A stretch of DNA of 58,559 nucleotides from an uncultured Fibrobacter sp. GTDB lineage: Bacteria > Fibrobacterota > Fibrobacteria > Fibrobacterales > Fibrobacteraceae. A model generated the notes under the pieces. That model saw nothing but the letters and a program-made list of their open reading frames with translations, was not told the DNA's origin and did no database searches. Position 1 is the first letter of the stretch, and every line of letters starts with the position of its first letter. Shown piece after piece: positions 25,333-35,553 of this stretch. The stretch lies in contig CAMKLO010000016.1 of NCBI GenBank assembly GCA_946413655.1, positions 1 through 58,559 on the forward strand, read 5' to 3'. The translations under genes were made by a program, and so were the position numbers.

Positions 25333-27480
25333 ATGGATCTGGCTAATTTTACAACAAACCAAGAGCACATTGTAAGTGTGCTCCTTAAAAAGAATCCGAA
25401 ACTGGATGAAGGGATTCTCAGAAAAGCTATAGCCTTTATCGCCGACGCCCATGATGGTCAGTACCGCAAAAGCGGAATGCCTTACACAGAACACCCTTAC
25501 GAAGTGGCTAAAATCCTTGCCGACTTGAAGCAGGACCAGGCAACGGTACTCGCAGGTTTATTGCACGACGTAGTAGAAGACACCCCGCACACGCTCAACG
25601 AGATTTCTGAACTTTTTGGCGAAGACACGGCGTTCATGGTCGATGCGGTGACAAAGATTACCGCCGTACAAGAGGCTAGCAAGACAGCGCAAAAGGCAAG
25701 CACTTACCGCAAGCTCATTACGGCCATGGCAAAAGACCCCCGCGTCATCATGATCAAAATCGCAGACCGCATCCACAACATGCGAACCATGCGATACATG
25801 AAGCCGGAAAAGCGAAAGGCCATTGCCCAGGAAACACTCGATATTTACGTGCCGCTCACGCACAGGTTCGGTCTCTACAAATTGAAAACCGAACTTGAAG
25901 ACTTGAGTTTCAAGTACGTGAATCCGGACGAATACCAGAAACTCGTCGATGCACTTATCGAGAACAAGGAAAAGCGCGAGAACTACGTGCAGTCTGTGAT
26001 TGGCCCGCTTCAAATCAAGATGGCCCTCGAAGACTTTGACTGCACCATCCAGGGCCGCACCAAGAACATCTATAGCATTTACAACAAGATGATTGCCCGC
26101 GGTTGCGGTTTTGAGGACATCTTCGACATTTTCGCCATCCGCATTATCGTCGAGACAATTCCCGAATGCTACCTCGCCTTGGGTTACGTACACAACTTGT
26201 GGACGCCGCTACAAAGCCGCTTCAAGGACTATATCGCAACCCCGAAGCCGAACCTTTACCAAAGCATCCACACCACAGTCATCGGCCCCGAAAACAAGAT
26301 GGTCGAAGTCCAAATTCGTACAAAGGACATGGACCTCACGGCCGAGAAGGGATTCGCCGCCCACTGGGCGTACAAGATGGAAACGCAACACGAAGGCGAA
26401 GAACTGGCATGGCTCGACCACATGGTCAAGTTGCAGTCTGAAATTTCGGACTCGAAGGAATACCTCGACTTCTTGAAAGTCGATTTGAAGCCCGAAGGGA
26501 TGACGGTGTTTACGCCGAAGGGTGCCTCCATTGAACTCCCGGAAGGTTCCATCGTTCTCGACTTTGCATTTGCCGTGCACTCGGAACTTGGTCTCCATTG
26601 CATTGGCGCCCGCATTAACGACAAGGTCGTAAGTCTTGACGAACCGGTGCCGCACGGTGCCACCATCCAGATTTTAAAGAGTCCAAGCCAGGAACCGAGC
26701 CCAGAATGGCTCAATATGGTGAAGACCATCAAGGCTAAGCAGGAACTCCGCAAATGGATGAAAACAAGTATCGTCATCCAGTCCCGCAGCCTCGGCAAAG
26801 AAATCTGGACACGCGAACTTCGACTTCTAAAAATCGAAAAAGACAAGCGTCCCAAGGAAGAAGACATCCTTCGGTATTTTGGTCAAACTAGTTTAAACGA
26901 ATTCTTTGAGCACTTGGGTCAGGGCGAACTCCCCCTCCAGGACATCCACCGATTCCTGAACGGCGGAAACGATATCATCTCCAAGGAAACATCTTCGTTG
27001 CGGTTCTACCCGACATTCGGCAAGGACAAGGACAGCATGCTGACTGATGAAATGCCGTTGATGATTGGGCAAGAGACGAGTCTCCTCATCCATTTCGCAA
27101 GCTGCTGCGGACCGGTCCCCGGCGACAAGATTGTAGGCGTTATGCGTCCGCAAATCGGCATCGAGGTTCACAAGAGCGATTGCCCGTGCCTCAAGGATTT
27201 ACCAACAGACCAGCGACTCCCCGTTGATTGGAGCGCAGACGTCACGAAGCCTTTTACGACTCACCTCACCATCGAAACAGACAACCGCAAGAACCTTCCG
27301 TTAAGCATTCTGATGGTTCTAAAAGACGAAAACCTTTCACTAGACAGAATGAGCATAGCCAGTGCCCAATATACGGGACGCATCCGCATGGAATTCAAGG
27401 CGTTCCGCAAGGACCAGGTCGATGCCATTGTGACCAAGATAAGGCAAGTCGCGGGAGTCAGAGGGGTTGAAAAAGCATGA
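25333..27480 (+). CDS. Bifunctional (p)ppGpp synthetase/hydrolase (RelA/SpoT)
   Basis: A 715-residue long RSH protein. The hydrolase HD domain is intact (HDVVED at 78-83). The synthetase domain has NIYSIYNKM, FDIFAIRIIV and VEVQIRT with its catalytic acid, followed by TGS (MTVFTPKG), a C-terminal CCGPVPGD zinc-type region and an ACT domain. It makes and degrades (p)ppGpp in the stringent response. The first ATG (25333) is preferred over a TTG at 25324. The next gene overlaps it by ATGA. Confidence 0.94.
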   Translation: MDLANFTTNQEHIVSVLLKKNPKLDEGILRKAIAFIADAHDGQYRKSGMPYTEHPYEVAKILADLKQDQATVLAGLLHDVVEDTPHTLNEISELFGEDTAFMVDAVTKITAVQEASKTAQKASTYRKLITAMAKDPRVIMIKIADRIHNMRTMRYMKPEKRKAIAQETLDIYVPLTHRFGLYKLKTELEDLSFKYVNPDEYQKLVDALIENKEKRENYVQSVIGPLQIKMALEDFDCTIQGRTKNIYSIYNKMIARGCGFEDIFDIFAIRIIVETIPECYLALGYVHNLWTPLQSRFKDYIATPKPNLYQSIHTTVIGPENKMVEVQIRTKDMDLTAEKGFAAHWAYKMETQHEGEELAWLDHMVKLQSEISDSKEYLDFLKVDLKPEGMTVFTPKGASIELPEGSIVLDFAFAVHSELGLHCIGARINDKVVSLDEPVPHGATIQILKSPSQEPSPEWLNMVKTIKAKQELRKWMKTSIVIQSRSLGKEIWTRELRLLKIEKDKRPKEEDILRYFGQTSLNEFFEHLGQGELPLQDIHRFLNGGNDIISKETSSLRFYPTFGKDKDSMLTDEMPLMIGQETSLLIHFASCCGPVPGDKIVGVMRPQIGIEVHKSDCPCLKDLPTDQRLPVDWSADVTKPFTTHLTIETDNRKNLPLSILMVLKDENLSLDRMSIASAQYTGRIRMEFKAFRKDQVDAIVTKIRQVAGVRGVEKA

Positions 27481-28070
27481 TAACGTCCCTACGCCATTGC
27501 GACTACACACAAAAAAACCGTGCGTTCAACTGCCGCATGAGGAACCGCTACTACGAAGAAGTCTATTACGCCTTCCGTGCGCTGTTCCCGAACGACATTG
27601 CCGAAGCCAAGAATTCGACTCCGGAAGAAAACAACGCTTGGTACCAGCACCTAAGTAAGGATATCAAGCGTTACGAACGCCTTTTGATGACGTGCCTCGA
27701 ATATGCACAAGCGGCCATTTTTTATGGTAAGGCCGAAAATTCTTCGCTTTACTCCAAGGACAAACGCTGGGGTATTTTGCAAGAAGAAATTTTCCTTGTG
27801 CACTTTTTGCAGGAACTGCTTTCGACGACGCGCTACGTTATCGCAAGGATTGACACGGACAAAGTATTGCAGCAATGGAGTGGCGCCATGCAGGGAATGA
27901 AATCAAGCCCGGTCACTTACGGGTTCGTGAGCGACATCCAGGGAAAGTTAAACACAATGAACGCGGGAACTATCGACGAATTCAAGGATTTGTTGAAACA
28001 CGTCCTGGACCGATTCCAGATTGCGAACACGTTGTTTGGAACCGTGCAGGACTTGCAGAACTTTTATTAG
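27477..28070 (+). CDS. Hypothetical protein coupled to rel/spoT
   Basis: A 197-residue, largely helical soluble protein with no signal peptide and no family I recognise. Its ATG overlaps the rel/spoT stop as ATGA, so the two are translated from one transcript, which hints at a linked role. A patch RNRYYEEVYYAFRALF near the N-terminus is its most distinctive part. Confidence 0.75.
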   Translation: MITSLRHCDYTQKNRAFNCRMRNRYYEEVYYAFRALFPNDIAEAKNSTPEENNAWYQHLSKDIKRYERLLMTCLEYAQAAIFYGKAENSSLYSKDKRWGILQEEIFLVHFLQELLSTTRYVIARIDTDKVLQQWSGAMQGMKSSPVTYGFVSDIQGKLNTMNAGTIDEFKDLLKHVLDRFQIANTLFGTVQDLQNFY

Positions 28071-28094
28071 ACGAGAGACGAAAGATGAAAAAAC

Positions 28095-28167
28095 GTCATG
28101 CAGAGTTCAAAGAACGAAGCATCCAGTTAAGGAAAATCACTGGATCCTTCACTACGTTCAGGATGAC
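28095..28167. repeat. Inverted repeat-B pair before nuoA
   Basis: GTCATGCAGAG...GAAGCATCCAGT and ACTGGATCCTTC...TCAGGATGAC face each other, giving a 73-base element able to fold into one long hairpin. Confidence 0.8.
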
Positions 28168-28248
28168 GAAATCAAACAACAATTGACGAAAGACCATTAA
28201 CTATTGACTTTTAACTAACCACTAATCACTAACCACTGTTTACTGCTA

Positions 28249-28629
28249 ATGTCTGAATACATCATTTTATCAATCTTCCTTTTTCTAGGCGCGTTTATCG
28301 CGGCGGCGGCTACCGTCACAGGCCTGTTGCTAGGCTACCGCACCAAGAATACAAAGAACAAGATGGCTCCGTACGAATGCGGTATGGAAACCATCGGCAA
28401 CGCTAGAATCCAGTTCAAGGTGGGCTACTACCTGTTCGCCTTGCTCTTCCTCGTATTTGATATCGAAGCGCTGTTCCTCTTCCCCGTCATGATGAACTTC
28501 AAGGAAATCATGGCTGGCCACACGGCGCTCCCGCCATCAGTCGTCATTATCGACCTTATCATCTTCATCGCGATTCTCGTTTCGGGCCTTGCTTACGCCT
28601 GGAAAAAAGGAATTCTCAAATGGGAATAA
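28249..28629 (+). CDS. nuoA: NADH-quinone oxidoreductase subunit A
   Basis: A 126-residue, three-helix membrane protein, first gene of the complex I operon. The conserved loop [12 protein letters not shown] and the following [11 protein letters not shown] are diagnostic. NuoA lies at the junction of the membrane arm and peripheral arm near the quinone site. The ATG follows a low-complexity ACTAACCACT tract. It overlaps nuoBC by 10 bases. Confidence 0.95.
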   Translation: MSEYIILSIFLFLGAFIAAAATVTGLLLGYRTKNTKNKMAPYECGMETIGNARIQFKVGYYLFALLFLVFDIEALFLFPVMMNFKEIMAGHTALPPSVVIIDLIIFIAILVSGLAYAWKKGILKWE

Positions 28630-29879
28630 TCAATTTAGCTCCAAAGATCTTGGACCCGATTCCCGGTGGAAAGTACGTTGTCAACGCCATCGACTATGTT
28701 GTGAACTGGGCCCGTGCAAACTCCATTTGGCCTCTGACATACGGTACTAGCTGCTGCGCCATCGAAATGATGTCGAGTTCTATGGCTCGCTATGACATTG
28801 CCCGTTTTGGTAGTGAAGTGTTCCGCTCGTCCCCCAGACAAGCGGACTTGTTTATTCTGGCAGGTACGATTACTCGCCGCATGGCCCCCGCCATCCAGAT
28901 GCTTTGGGAACAGATTCCCGGCCCCAAGTACGTGATCGCCATGGGCGCCTGCACCATTAGCGGAGGCCCGTTCATTTACGACAACTATTCTGTTGTCCGT
29001 GGTGCACAGAACTTGATTCCGGTCGATGTGTTCGTTCCCGGATGCCCGCCGCGCCCCGAAGCTTTGTTCCACGGTCTCTTGACGCTCCGCGATAAAATTT
29101 TGCATGAAACATGCCGCAACCCGTGGCATGAAGGCGAACCGAAAGATGTTTCGACGATGGACCGCTATCGCGAAGCCGCAAAGACCTGGGCAGCTCTCGA
29201 AGAGATGAAAGACGAACAGATGGCCGAAGCGCGCGCGAAGTTCAAGGAAGAAAATCCGAACTACAAGAGTGCTTTCAAGCCCATCCGTGTCAAGAAAGAA
29301 GATTTCCCGGAAGTCGAACGCGTGCCGTTCAAGCGTATGGGACTCACGCAACTCGAGATTTTCACAAAGCTCCGTGCAAAATTCCCGAACGTGACCGTGC
29401 ATACCCGCGGTGACGAAATTCCGGAAGACCTTGTCGCGCAGATGCCTGCCGACCGACCGCTGGAAGTCATGCTGGAAAAAGAGGACTATTTAAAAGTTGT
29501 TGAATTTGTCAAGAACGATCCCGAATTCAAAATGGATTACCTGATCGACGTGACCGCGATTGACTACGACGACCACTTCGACATGGTGACGATGCTCAGG
29601 AGCCTTGAAATCGGCCACAAGATTTTCCTCTGCGTGCAGCTCAAGAAAGACTTTTCCATTGACGAAGAAAAGCGCCCGACATCGCTTTTGGCCAGCGTCC
29701 CGACCATTTCGCATCTCTATCCCGGTGCAGAAATCAAGGAACGCGAAGTTTACGACATGTTCGGCATCAAATTTGAAAATCACCCCGACCTTCGCCGCAT
29801 ATTCCTCGACAAGGACTTCGTGGGTTACCCGCTCCGTAAAGACTTTACTCACCCGGAAATGATCAGGAGGCCTATATGA
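28620..29879 (+). CDS. nuoBC: Fused complex I subunit B-C
   Basis: A 419-residue fusion. Residues 1 to about 190 are NuoB with the ligands of cluster N2: Cys45-Cys46 (TSCCAIEM), Cys111 (MGACTISGG) and Cys142 (VPGCPPRPE). A charged linker (about 190-250) leads to NuoC, ending with [20 protein letters not shown] and a C-terminal DPLR-like RKDFTHPE. Both halves belong to the quinone-reducing module. A B-C fusion is less common than the C-D fusion of E. coli. It overlaps nuoD by 4 bases. Confidence 0.94.
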   Translation: MGIINLAPKILDPIPGGKYVVNAIDYVVNWARANSIWPLTYGTSCCAIEMMSSSMARYDIARFGSEVFRSSPRQADLFILAGTITRRMAPAIQMLWEQIPGPKYVIAMGACTISGGPFIYDNYSVVRGAQNLIPVDVFVPGCPPRPEALFHGLLTLRDKILHETCRNPWHEGEPKDVSTMDRYREAAKTWAALEEMKDEQMAEARAKFKEENPNYKSAFKPIRVKKEDFPEVERVPFKRMGLTQLEIFTKLRAKFPNVTVHTRGDEIPEDLVAQMPADRPLEVMLEKEDYLKVVEFVKNDPEFKMDYLIDVTAIDYDDHFDMVTMLRSLEIGHKIFLCVQLKKDFSIDEEKRPTSLLASVPTISHLYPGAEIKEREVYDMFGIKFENHPDLRRIFLDKDFVGYPLRKDFTHPEMIRRPI

Positions 29880-31012
29880 GTCATCAGTTACCTCCGGGAT
29901 TTCGCCTCGAACGCAAATCGAATACTGAAGAATTTTTTATCAACATGGGGCCGCAGCACCCGAGTACGCATGGTGCGCTCCGCCTCACGCTCCGCATGGA
30001 CGGCGAAACCATCGTAGAACTTGTTCCGCACTTTGGCTATATCCACCGCGGTATGGAAAAGCAAGCGGAATCGATGAGTTACTTGCAGTACATCGCCATG
30101 TCAGACCGTCAAGACTATTTGACCGCAATCCAGAACAACTTGGGCGTTGTTATCGCCCTTGAAAAGGGCATGAACGTAGGCGTTCCGCTCCGTGGCGAAT
30201 ACATCCGCGTGATGCTCCAGGAACTTGGACGAATCGCTTCGCACTTGGTATTCTACGGTTGCTTTGGCGGCGACCTCGGCGGACAAACGTGCTTGCTGTT
30301 CGGCTTCAAGGAACGTGAAATGGTTCACGACATCCTCGAAGAAGTCACAGGTTCGCGCCTTACGACAAACTTCTTTAGACCGGGCGGAAGCCGCTACGAC
30401 GTGCCGGACACGTTTATCCCGCGCGTAAAATCGTTCCTCGACCACATGGAAGATACGATGAAGGACTACGAAAGGTTCCTTTCCAAGAACATCATCGTGT
30501 TGGAACGCAGCATCGGCATCGGTGTTCTTTCCAAGGAAGACGCGATTGCTTACGGTTGCTCAGGCCCCGTGCTCCGCGCCAGCGGCGTGAACTTCGACGT
30601 TCGCCGTGCAAACCCGTACAGCATTTACGACCAGTTCGACTTTGACGTTCCCGTGTTCCATAACGGCGACTGCTACGACCGCTACCAGATCCGCATTGCA
30701 GAAATTCATCAATCGCTGAAAATTCTGCGCCAGTGCGTCGAGAAATTCCCCGAAGGACCGTGGCGCAGCAAGGAAAAGCCGGTGCGACTCCCCGTGGGCC
30801 GTTACTACAGCGAAATCGAAACCGCCAAGGGACTTTACGCGACATACGTCGTTGCCGCGACAACCGGCGAAAAGCCATACCGCATCCACACTCGCGGTCC
30901 AAGTTTCCCGCATATCGCAGCACTTAACAAGATGGTTCAAGGCCACAAGATTTCGGACCTCGTGACCATCATGGCAACTCTTGACCCCGTGATCCCGGAA
31001 ATTGACAGGTAG
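29876..31012 (+). CDS. nuoD: NADH-quinone oxidoreductase subunit D
   Basis: A 378-residue 49-kDa-type subunit with [13 protein letters not shown], the HRGMEK motif, and the C-terminal [12 protein letters not shown]. With NuoB it forms the quinone-binding cavity. A separate polypeptide here, not fused to C. It overlaps the nuoBC stop by ATGA and is followed 3 bases later by nuoH. Confidence 0.95.
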   Translation: MSHQLPPGFRLERKSNTEEFFINMGPQHPSTHGALRLTLRMDGETIVELVPHFGYIHRGMEKQAESMSYLQYIAMSDRQDYLTAIQNNLGVVIALEKGMNVGVPLRGEYIRVMLQELGRIASHLVFYGCFGGDLGGQTCLLFGFKEREMVHDILEEVTGSRLTTNFFRPGGSRYDVPDTFIPRVKSFLDHMEDTMKDYERFLSKNIIVLERSIGIGVLSKEDAIAYGCSGPVLRASGVNFDVRRANPYSIYDQFDFDVPVFHNGDCYDRYQIRIAEIHQSLKILRQCVEKFPEGPWRSKEKPVRLPVGRYYSEIETAKGLYATYVVAATTGEKPYRIHTRGPSFPHIAALNKMVQGHKISDLVTIMATLDPVIPEIDR

Positions 31013-31015
31013 TTT

Positions 31016-32137
31016 ATGTTTGTACCTTCAGTAACACACCCTATAGGCGACTTTGTTCGAGACTTGGTTCCGCGCATTGCAGAATACCTGCCCGCAAGCA
31101 TCCAGTCCGACACGCTCAACAGCGTTATCGCCTTCCTCATCAACGCCGTGATTTGCATTATCGCCGTCTGTATCGTGAACATCGGTTCGGCCCCGATTCT
31201 CATTTACATGGAACGCAAAGTCTGTGCGCATGTACAATGCAGACTCGGTCCGATGCGCCTCGGTTGGCATGGCACCCTCCAGACCATTGCAGACGTGATC
31301 AAGATGCTATTCAAGGAAGTCTATGCTCCAAGTGGCGCAGACAAGCTCATGTTCTACTTGGCTCCGCTTATCGTTTTGATTGCGCCGTTTATCGTCTGTG
31401 CGTTGATTCCGTTCGACAAGAATCTCGTCGTGGCCGACGTTTCGATGGGCATTCCGCTCATCATCGCGGTGAACGGCTTTGGCGTGCTCGGCATTTTACT
31501 TGGCGGCTGGAGCAGTAACAACAAGTATTCCTTGCTCGGAGCCCTCCGCAGTGGCGCCCAGATGATTAGCTACGAAATTTCGTTTGCAATGATTCTCCTG
31601 TTCGTCGTGATGATTTCAGGTTCCACAAACCTCATGAGCATTACGATGGGCCAGGAAGGTACCATTTTTAACTGGTGGATTTTCAAGATTCCGGTTCTCG
31701 GATTCATTGCATTCATCCTCTTCTTTATTTCCAGTACTGCCGAAATGAACCGCGCTCCGTTTGACATCGCCGAAGCGGAACAGGAACTCACAGGCGGTTA
31801 CCACACGGAATACAACGGCACTCCGTTTGCCATGTTCTACCTCGCCGAATACATCGCCCTCATCACGAACTCAGCCCTTGCGACCACATGCTTCCTCGGT
31901 GGATTCTTCCCGCCGTGCATTGGCATCGCCGCTGTAGATAACGTCTTGAACATGGTGCCTGGCGTCGTATGGTTCTTCGCAAAGATTTACTTTATGGTCT
32001 GGTGCTACATGATGGTCCGCTGGACGTTCGTGCGCCCGCGTGTCGATCAGCTCATGGACTTTGAATGGAAATTCTTATTGCCCGTCAACCTTGTACTACT
32101 CGTTGCTGGAGCAGCGTGGATTGCAATCGGGGGGTAG
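31016..32137 (+). CDS. nuoH: NADH-quinone oxidoreductase subunit H
   Basis: A 373-residue, eight-helix membrane subunit at the heel of complex I. Diagnostic parts: YMERKVCAHVQCRLGP, ADVIKMLFKE, NRAPFDIAEAEQEL and the acidic quinone-channel loop. A 73-base palindromic repeat lies between it and nuoI, inside the operon. Confidence 0.95.
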   Translation: MFVPSVTHPIGDFVRDLVPRIAEYLPASIQSDTLNSVIAFLINAVICIIAVCIVNIGSAPILIYMERKVCAHVQCRLGPMRLGWHGTLQTIADVIKMLFKEVYAPSGADKLMFYLAPLIVLIAPFIVCALIPFDKNLVVADVSMGIPLIIAVNGFGVLGILLGGWSSNNKYSLLGALRSGAQMISYEISFAMILLFVVMISGSTNLMSITMGQEGTIFNWWIFKIPVLGFIAFILFFISSTAEMNRAPFDIAEAEQELTGGYHTEYNGTPFAMFYLAEYIALITNSALATTCFLGGFFPPCIGIAAVDNVLNMVPGVVWFFAKIYFMVWCYMMVRWTFVRPRVDQLMDFEWKFLLPVNLVLLVAGAAWIAIGG

Positions 32138-32157
32138 GTAATTCGGATTTAGGAATT

Positions 32158-32230
32158 GTCATGCTGAGTTCAAAGAACGAAGCATCCAGAGCAAAAATTT
32201 CACTGGATCCTTCGCGATGCTCAGGATGAC
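32158..32230. repeat. Inverted repeat-B pair between nuoH and nuoI
   Basis: GTCATGCTGAG...GAAGCATCCAG and CTGGATCCTTC...CTCAGGATGAC form a long near-palindrome. Nearly the same as 28095-28167. Confidence 0.85.
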
Positions 32231-32245
32231 GAGCTCAAATGGCTA

Positions 32246-32725
32246 ATGATTATGGATAAAAATATTTCAACATTACAATACATCAAACGTTACTTGAAGC
32301 GGTGCATTACAGGTCCGTGGAGCCTGATGTGCGGACTATCAGTTTCGCTCAAGTATTTTTTCAGTCCTAAACGCATTGTCACGGAACAATACCCCGAAAA
32401 CCGCAAGACGTTAAAGATGCACGACCGTTACCGTGGCCGCCTCGAAATGATCGAAGATGCAGACGGCAACAATCGCTGTACCGCCTGCGGCATGTGCGAA
32501 CGCGCCTGCCCGAACGCCTCCATCAACGTCCTTGCTACGAAAAACATCGCCGGCAAAAAGGTTCTTGGGCGTTACGTCTATCACTTTGCGAGCTGCACCC
32601 AGTGTGGCCTCTGCGTAGAAGCGTGCCCGTTTGGCGCCATCCAGATGAGCCCCGCTTTCGAAGTGGCGACAACCGACCCGAACGATCTCGAAATGATTTT
32701 AAATAAGAAGGAGGGGCAAGGTTAA
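32246..32725 (+). CDS. nuoI: NADH-quinone oxidoreductase subunit I
   Basis: A 159-residue subunit with two 4Fe-4S motifs, CTACGMCERACP (78-89) and CTQCGLCVEACP (117-128), carrying clusters N6a and N6b. These receive electrons from the input module and pass them to NuoB. An alternative ATG is at 32252. Since nuoE, nuoF and nuoG are absent here, this subunit may be where another donor such as ferredoxin delivers electrons (inference). Its stop overlaps nuoJ by one base (TAATG). Confidence 0.95.
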   Translation: MIMDKNISTLQYIKRYLKRCITGPWSLMCGLSVSLKYFFSPKRIVTEQYPENRKTLKMHDRYRGRLEMIEDADGNNRCTACGMCERACPNASINVLATKNIAGKKVLGRYVYHFASCTQCGLCVEACPFGAIQMSPAFEVATTDPNDLEMILNKKEGQG

Positions 32726-33297
32726 TGTTCCCGGATTTACCGTTATCTTTCCCGATGGGAGGCATGGACATTGCGTTCTATGTCGTCGCATTCGTGATTT
32801 TAGTTACTGCGGTTTGTTGCGTTGCCGTGAAGAACATCTTGCAGAGTGCAGTGTTCCTCATCTTTAGCTTTGTCACCACCGCCATCCTCTACTTGCTCAT
32901 GCACGCCGAGTTCATCGCACTTGCTCAAGTGATGGTCTATGTGGGCGGTGTCGTGATTTTCGTGGTCTTTACGATTCTCCTCACGAGCCACTTGGGCGAA
33001 GACGCATTCACGACAAAGATGCCGAGAATTTTCACGGCGTTCGCGCTTTCCATTGCATTTGTGTTCGTGATGGTCAAGTGTGTTTTGCCGACTCCAGACT
33101 TGGCAAGCGGCATCGTAAACTCCCCCGCCGATTATTCTTCACTCCAAAACTTCGCCCTGCGATTGCTCGGTAACGATCCGAGCGGATTCATCATCCCGTT
33201 TGAAATCGTGAGCGTGCTCCTCCTGATGACGCTCATCTGCGCCATTACCGTCGCCCGTCGCGGAAAAGAAGATACCGAAGAGGAGGCTAGCAAATGA
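32725..33297 (+). CDS. nuoJ: NADH-quinone oxidoreductase subunit J
   Basis: A 190-residue, five-helix membrane subunit with the conserved LMHAEFIALAQVMVYVGGV in helix 3, which contains the pi-bulge region of the proton path. It overlaps nuoI by one base and nuoK by four. Confidence 0.94.
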   Translation: MFPDLPLSFPMGGMDIAFYVVAFVILVTAVCCVAVKNILQSAVFLIFSFVTTAILYLLMHAEFIALAQVMVYVGGVVIFVVFTILLTSHLGEDAFTTKMPRIFTAFALSIAFVFVMVKCVLPTPDLASGIVNSPADYSSLQNFALRLLGNDPSGFIIPFEIVSVLLLMTLICAITVARRGKEDTEEEASK

Positions 33298-33599
33298 ATC
33301 TTTTGAACTGCTTGATTCTCGCATTTTTGTTGTTCGGTATAGGCGTCTGGGGCCTGATGCGCCGCCGCCACCTCATCGGCATGCTCATTTCCATTGAGCT
33401 CATGCTGAACGCCGCGAACATCAACTTTATCAGTTTCGCCTACTTCACCGCGCACGACGCGACTGCAGGCGCTCTGTTCAGTATCTTTGTCATTGCTGTG
33501 ACGGCTTGCGAAATGGCAATCGCCCTTGCGATTATCGTAACCATGTACCGCCGCCACAAAAGTCTTGACGTTGACCAGTTGAGGGATCTCCATGATTAG
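33294..33599 (+). CDS. nuoK: NADH-quinone oxidoreductase subunit K
   Basis: A 101-residue, three-helix subunit with the two conserved membrane glutamates, in SIELMLNAAN and TACEMAIALAI. It overlaps nuoJ by four bases and nuoL by eight. Confidence 0.95.
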   Translation: MNLLNCLILAFLLFGIGVWGLMRRRHLIGMLISIELMLNAANINFISFAYFTAHDATAGALFSIFVIAVTACEMAIALAIIVTMYRRHKSLDVDQLRDLHD

Positions 33600-35544
33600 T
33601 GATATTACTCTCGGCTACTCGATTCTTCTGCTTCCGCTTATCACATTTGTCGTGAACGGACTTTTCCTCGGAAACAAGTGTGCCAAAGCAGCCGCCATTT
33701 TCGCAGTTGTCTGCAACGGGCTTGCATTTGCCGCCGCGGGAGCACTCGCCTTTATCTATTTCTCGGACTTTGCGCCGCAAGCGACGTCTCTCTTTGACCA
33801 TACGTTTATCCCGTTCGTCGGAGGCCTTGTCGCAAGAATCGGCATGCTGATTGACCCGCTCTCCGTGATGATGCTCGTGGTCGTGACGTTCATCAGTTTC
33901 ATGGTGAACATCTACAGCATTGGCTACATGCGCGAAGACCGCGCCGCCGGGCGATTCTTTGCGCTCTTGTCGCTATTCAGCTTTAGCATGCTCGGCCTCG
34001 TCGTTGCCACAAACCTTTTCCAGATGTTCATCTTCTGGGAACTCGTGGGCGTCTCAAGTTACTTGCTCATCGGTTTCTGGTACCACAAGCCAAGCGCCGT
34101 AAGCGCATCCAAGCAGGCGTTCATTCTCACCCGCTTTGCCGATAGCTTCTTCTTACTCGGCATAGTGCTTGTAAGCTACGTTGTCGGCAGCTTCGACTTT
34201 TCGACACTCAATTCGCTCAGTTTAGTAGATTTCCAGAAGCAGTTCATCAACCTCGGCCTTGTGACAATCTCGAAGTCCGAAGCGCTCGTTCTCGGTTCCA
34301 TCTTGATTTTCACCGGTGGCTGGGGCAAGTCCGCCATGTTCCCGATGCATATCTGGCTTCCGAACGCCATGGAAGGTCCGACACCGGTTAGCTCTATCAT
34401 CCACAGCGCAACGATGGTCGTCGCAGGCGTTTACCTTGTCGCTCGACTCTTCCCGTTCTTTGCCATTTGCGATAACGCCCTCACGCTCATCATGTGGGTT
34501 GGAGCCTTCACGATGGTATTCGCCGCAGTCATCGCCTGCACACAGAAAGATATCAAGCGCATTCTCGCCTACTCCACGCTTTCGCAGCTGGGTTATATGA
34601 TGTTTGCGCTTGGCGCTTGCAAGATTGGCCTGGTTGTCGCCGTTACCGGTTGGACAGCTTCCACATTCCACATCTTTACGCACGCCTTTTTCAAGTGCAG
34701 TTTGTTCCTCATCGCCGGTAGCCTTATCCATCAAGTCCATACGAACGATCTCGACGCCATGGGCGGTCTCGGCAAAAAGATGAAACTCACTTACGTGTGC
34801 ACACTGATTTCGATTCTCGCCATTTCGGGTATTCCGCCGTTCTCCGGATTTTTCTCCAAAGACGAAATCATTCTCGCCGCATTCCAAGGACAACATTACG
34901 TTGTCTTTGGGCTAGCACTATTCACGAGCGGTCTCACGACATTCTACATGTTCCGCCTGTTTTTCCTTGCATTCCACGGTGAACCGCGTCACGAAGGCGT
35001 CAAGGCAGGACACGTGCACGAAGATTTCGCCATGACGCTCCCGATTGTAATCCTTGCAATTCCGGCGCTTTTGAGCGGTGTTCTCGGCAAGGGAATTTTC
35101 GAGGAATTCTTTGTTCCGGGCCAGTTGAACGTTCCGCAACTCATGAAGCTCGAACACGCCGAATGGCTCCCGTTTGTGGCCGTTGGCATTGCAGTCATTG
35201 CACTCGTTATCGCTTGGGTGCTTTACGCAAGCCCGTGGGCTAAAGTTCAGCGAGCCCTCGACGAGACAAACCGCAGTGGCATCTACAAAATTGTATATCA
35301 CAAATTCTACTTCGATGAAATGTACTACGCCGTCGTTCGCCAGTTCATCTTTGGCGGTATCGCACGCGCAGCACGCGCATTCAACGATTACGTGATTGAA
35401 GGTCTGCTTGCATTTACGGTATGGTTTGTCCATAAACTCGGCGACTTGGTACGCTTGGCACAAGCGGGCTACTTGCCGTTCTACTTGGGCACATTGATTG
35501 TCGGCGTTCTCCTTTGGCGATTCTTCGGCCAGCTTCCCCTGTAG
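33592..35544 (+). CDS. nuoL: NADH-quinone oxidoreductase subunit L (antiporter-like)
   Basis: A 650-residue subunit with about 15 membrane helices, the most distal antiporter-like subunit with the lateral helix. Conserved parts: NLFQMFIFWELVGVSSYLL with the key glutamate, WGKSAMFPMHIWLPNAMEG, and PTPVSSIIHSATMVVAGVYL. It pumps protons. Full family length. Confidence 0.95.
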   Translation: MISDITLGYSILLLPLITFVVNGLFLGNKCAKAAAIFAVVCNGLAFAAAGALAFIYFSDFAPQATSLFDHTFIPFVGGLVARIGMLIDPLSVMMLVVVTFISFMVNIYSIGYMREDRAAGRFFALLSLFSFSMLGLVVATNLFQMFIFWELVGVSSYLLIGFWYHKPSAVSASKQAFILTRFADSFFLLGIVLVSYVVGSFDFSTLNSLSLVDFQKQFINLGLVTISKSEALVLGSILIFTGGWGKSAMFPMHIWLPNAMEGPTPVSSIIHSATMVVAGVYLVARLFPFFAICDNALTLIMWVGAFTMVFAAVIACTQKDIKRILAYSTLSQLGYMMFALGACKIGLVVAVTGWTASTFHIFTHAFFKCSLFLIAGSLIHQVHTNDLDAMGGLGKKMKLTYVCTLISILAISGIPPFSGFFSKDEIILAAFQGQHYVVFGLALFTSGLTTFYMFRLFFLAFHGEPRHEGVKAGHVHEDFAMTLPIVILAIPALLSGVLGKGIFEEFFVPGQLNVPQLMKLEHAEWLPFVAVGIAVIALVIAWVLYASPWAKVQRALDETNRSGIYKIVYHKFYFDEMYYAVVRQFIFGGIARAARAFNDYVIEGLLAFTVWFVHKLGDLVRLAQAGYLPFYLGTLIVGVLLWRFFGQLPL

Positions 35545-35553
35545 GCGTTACCC

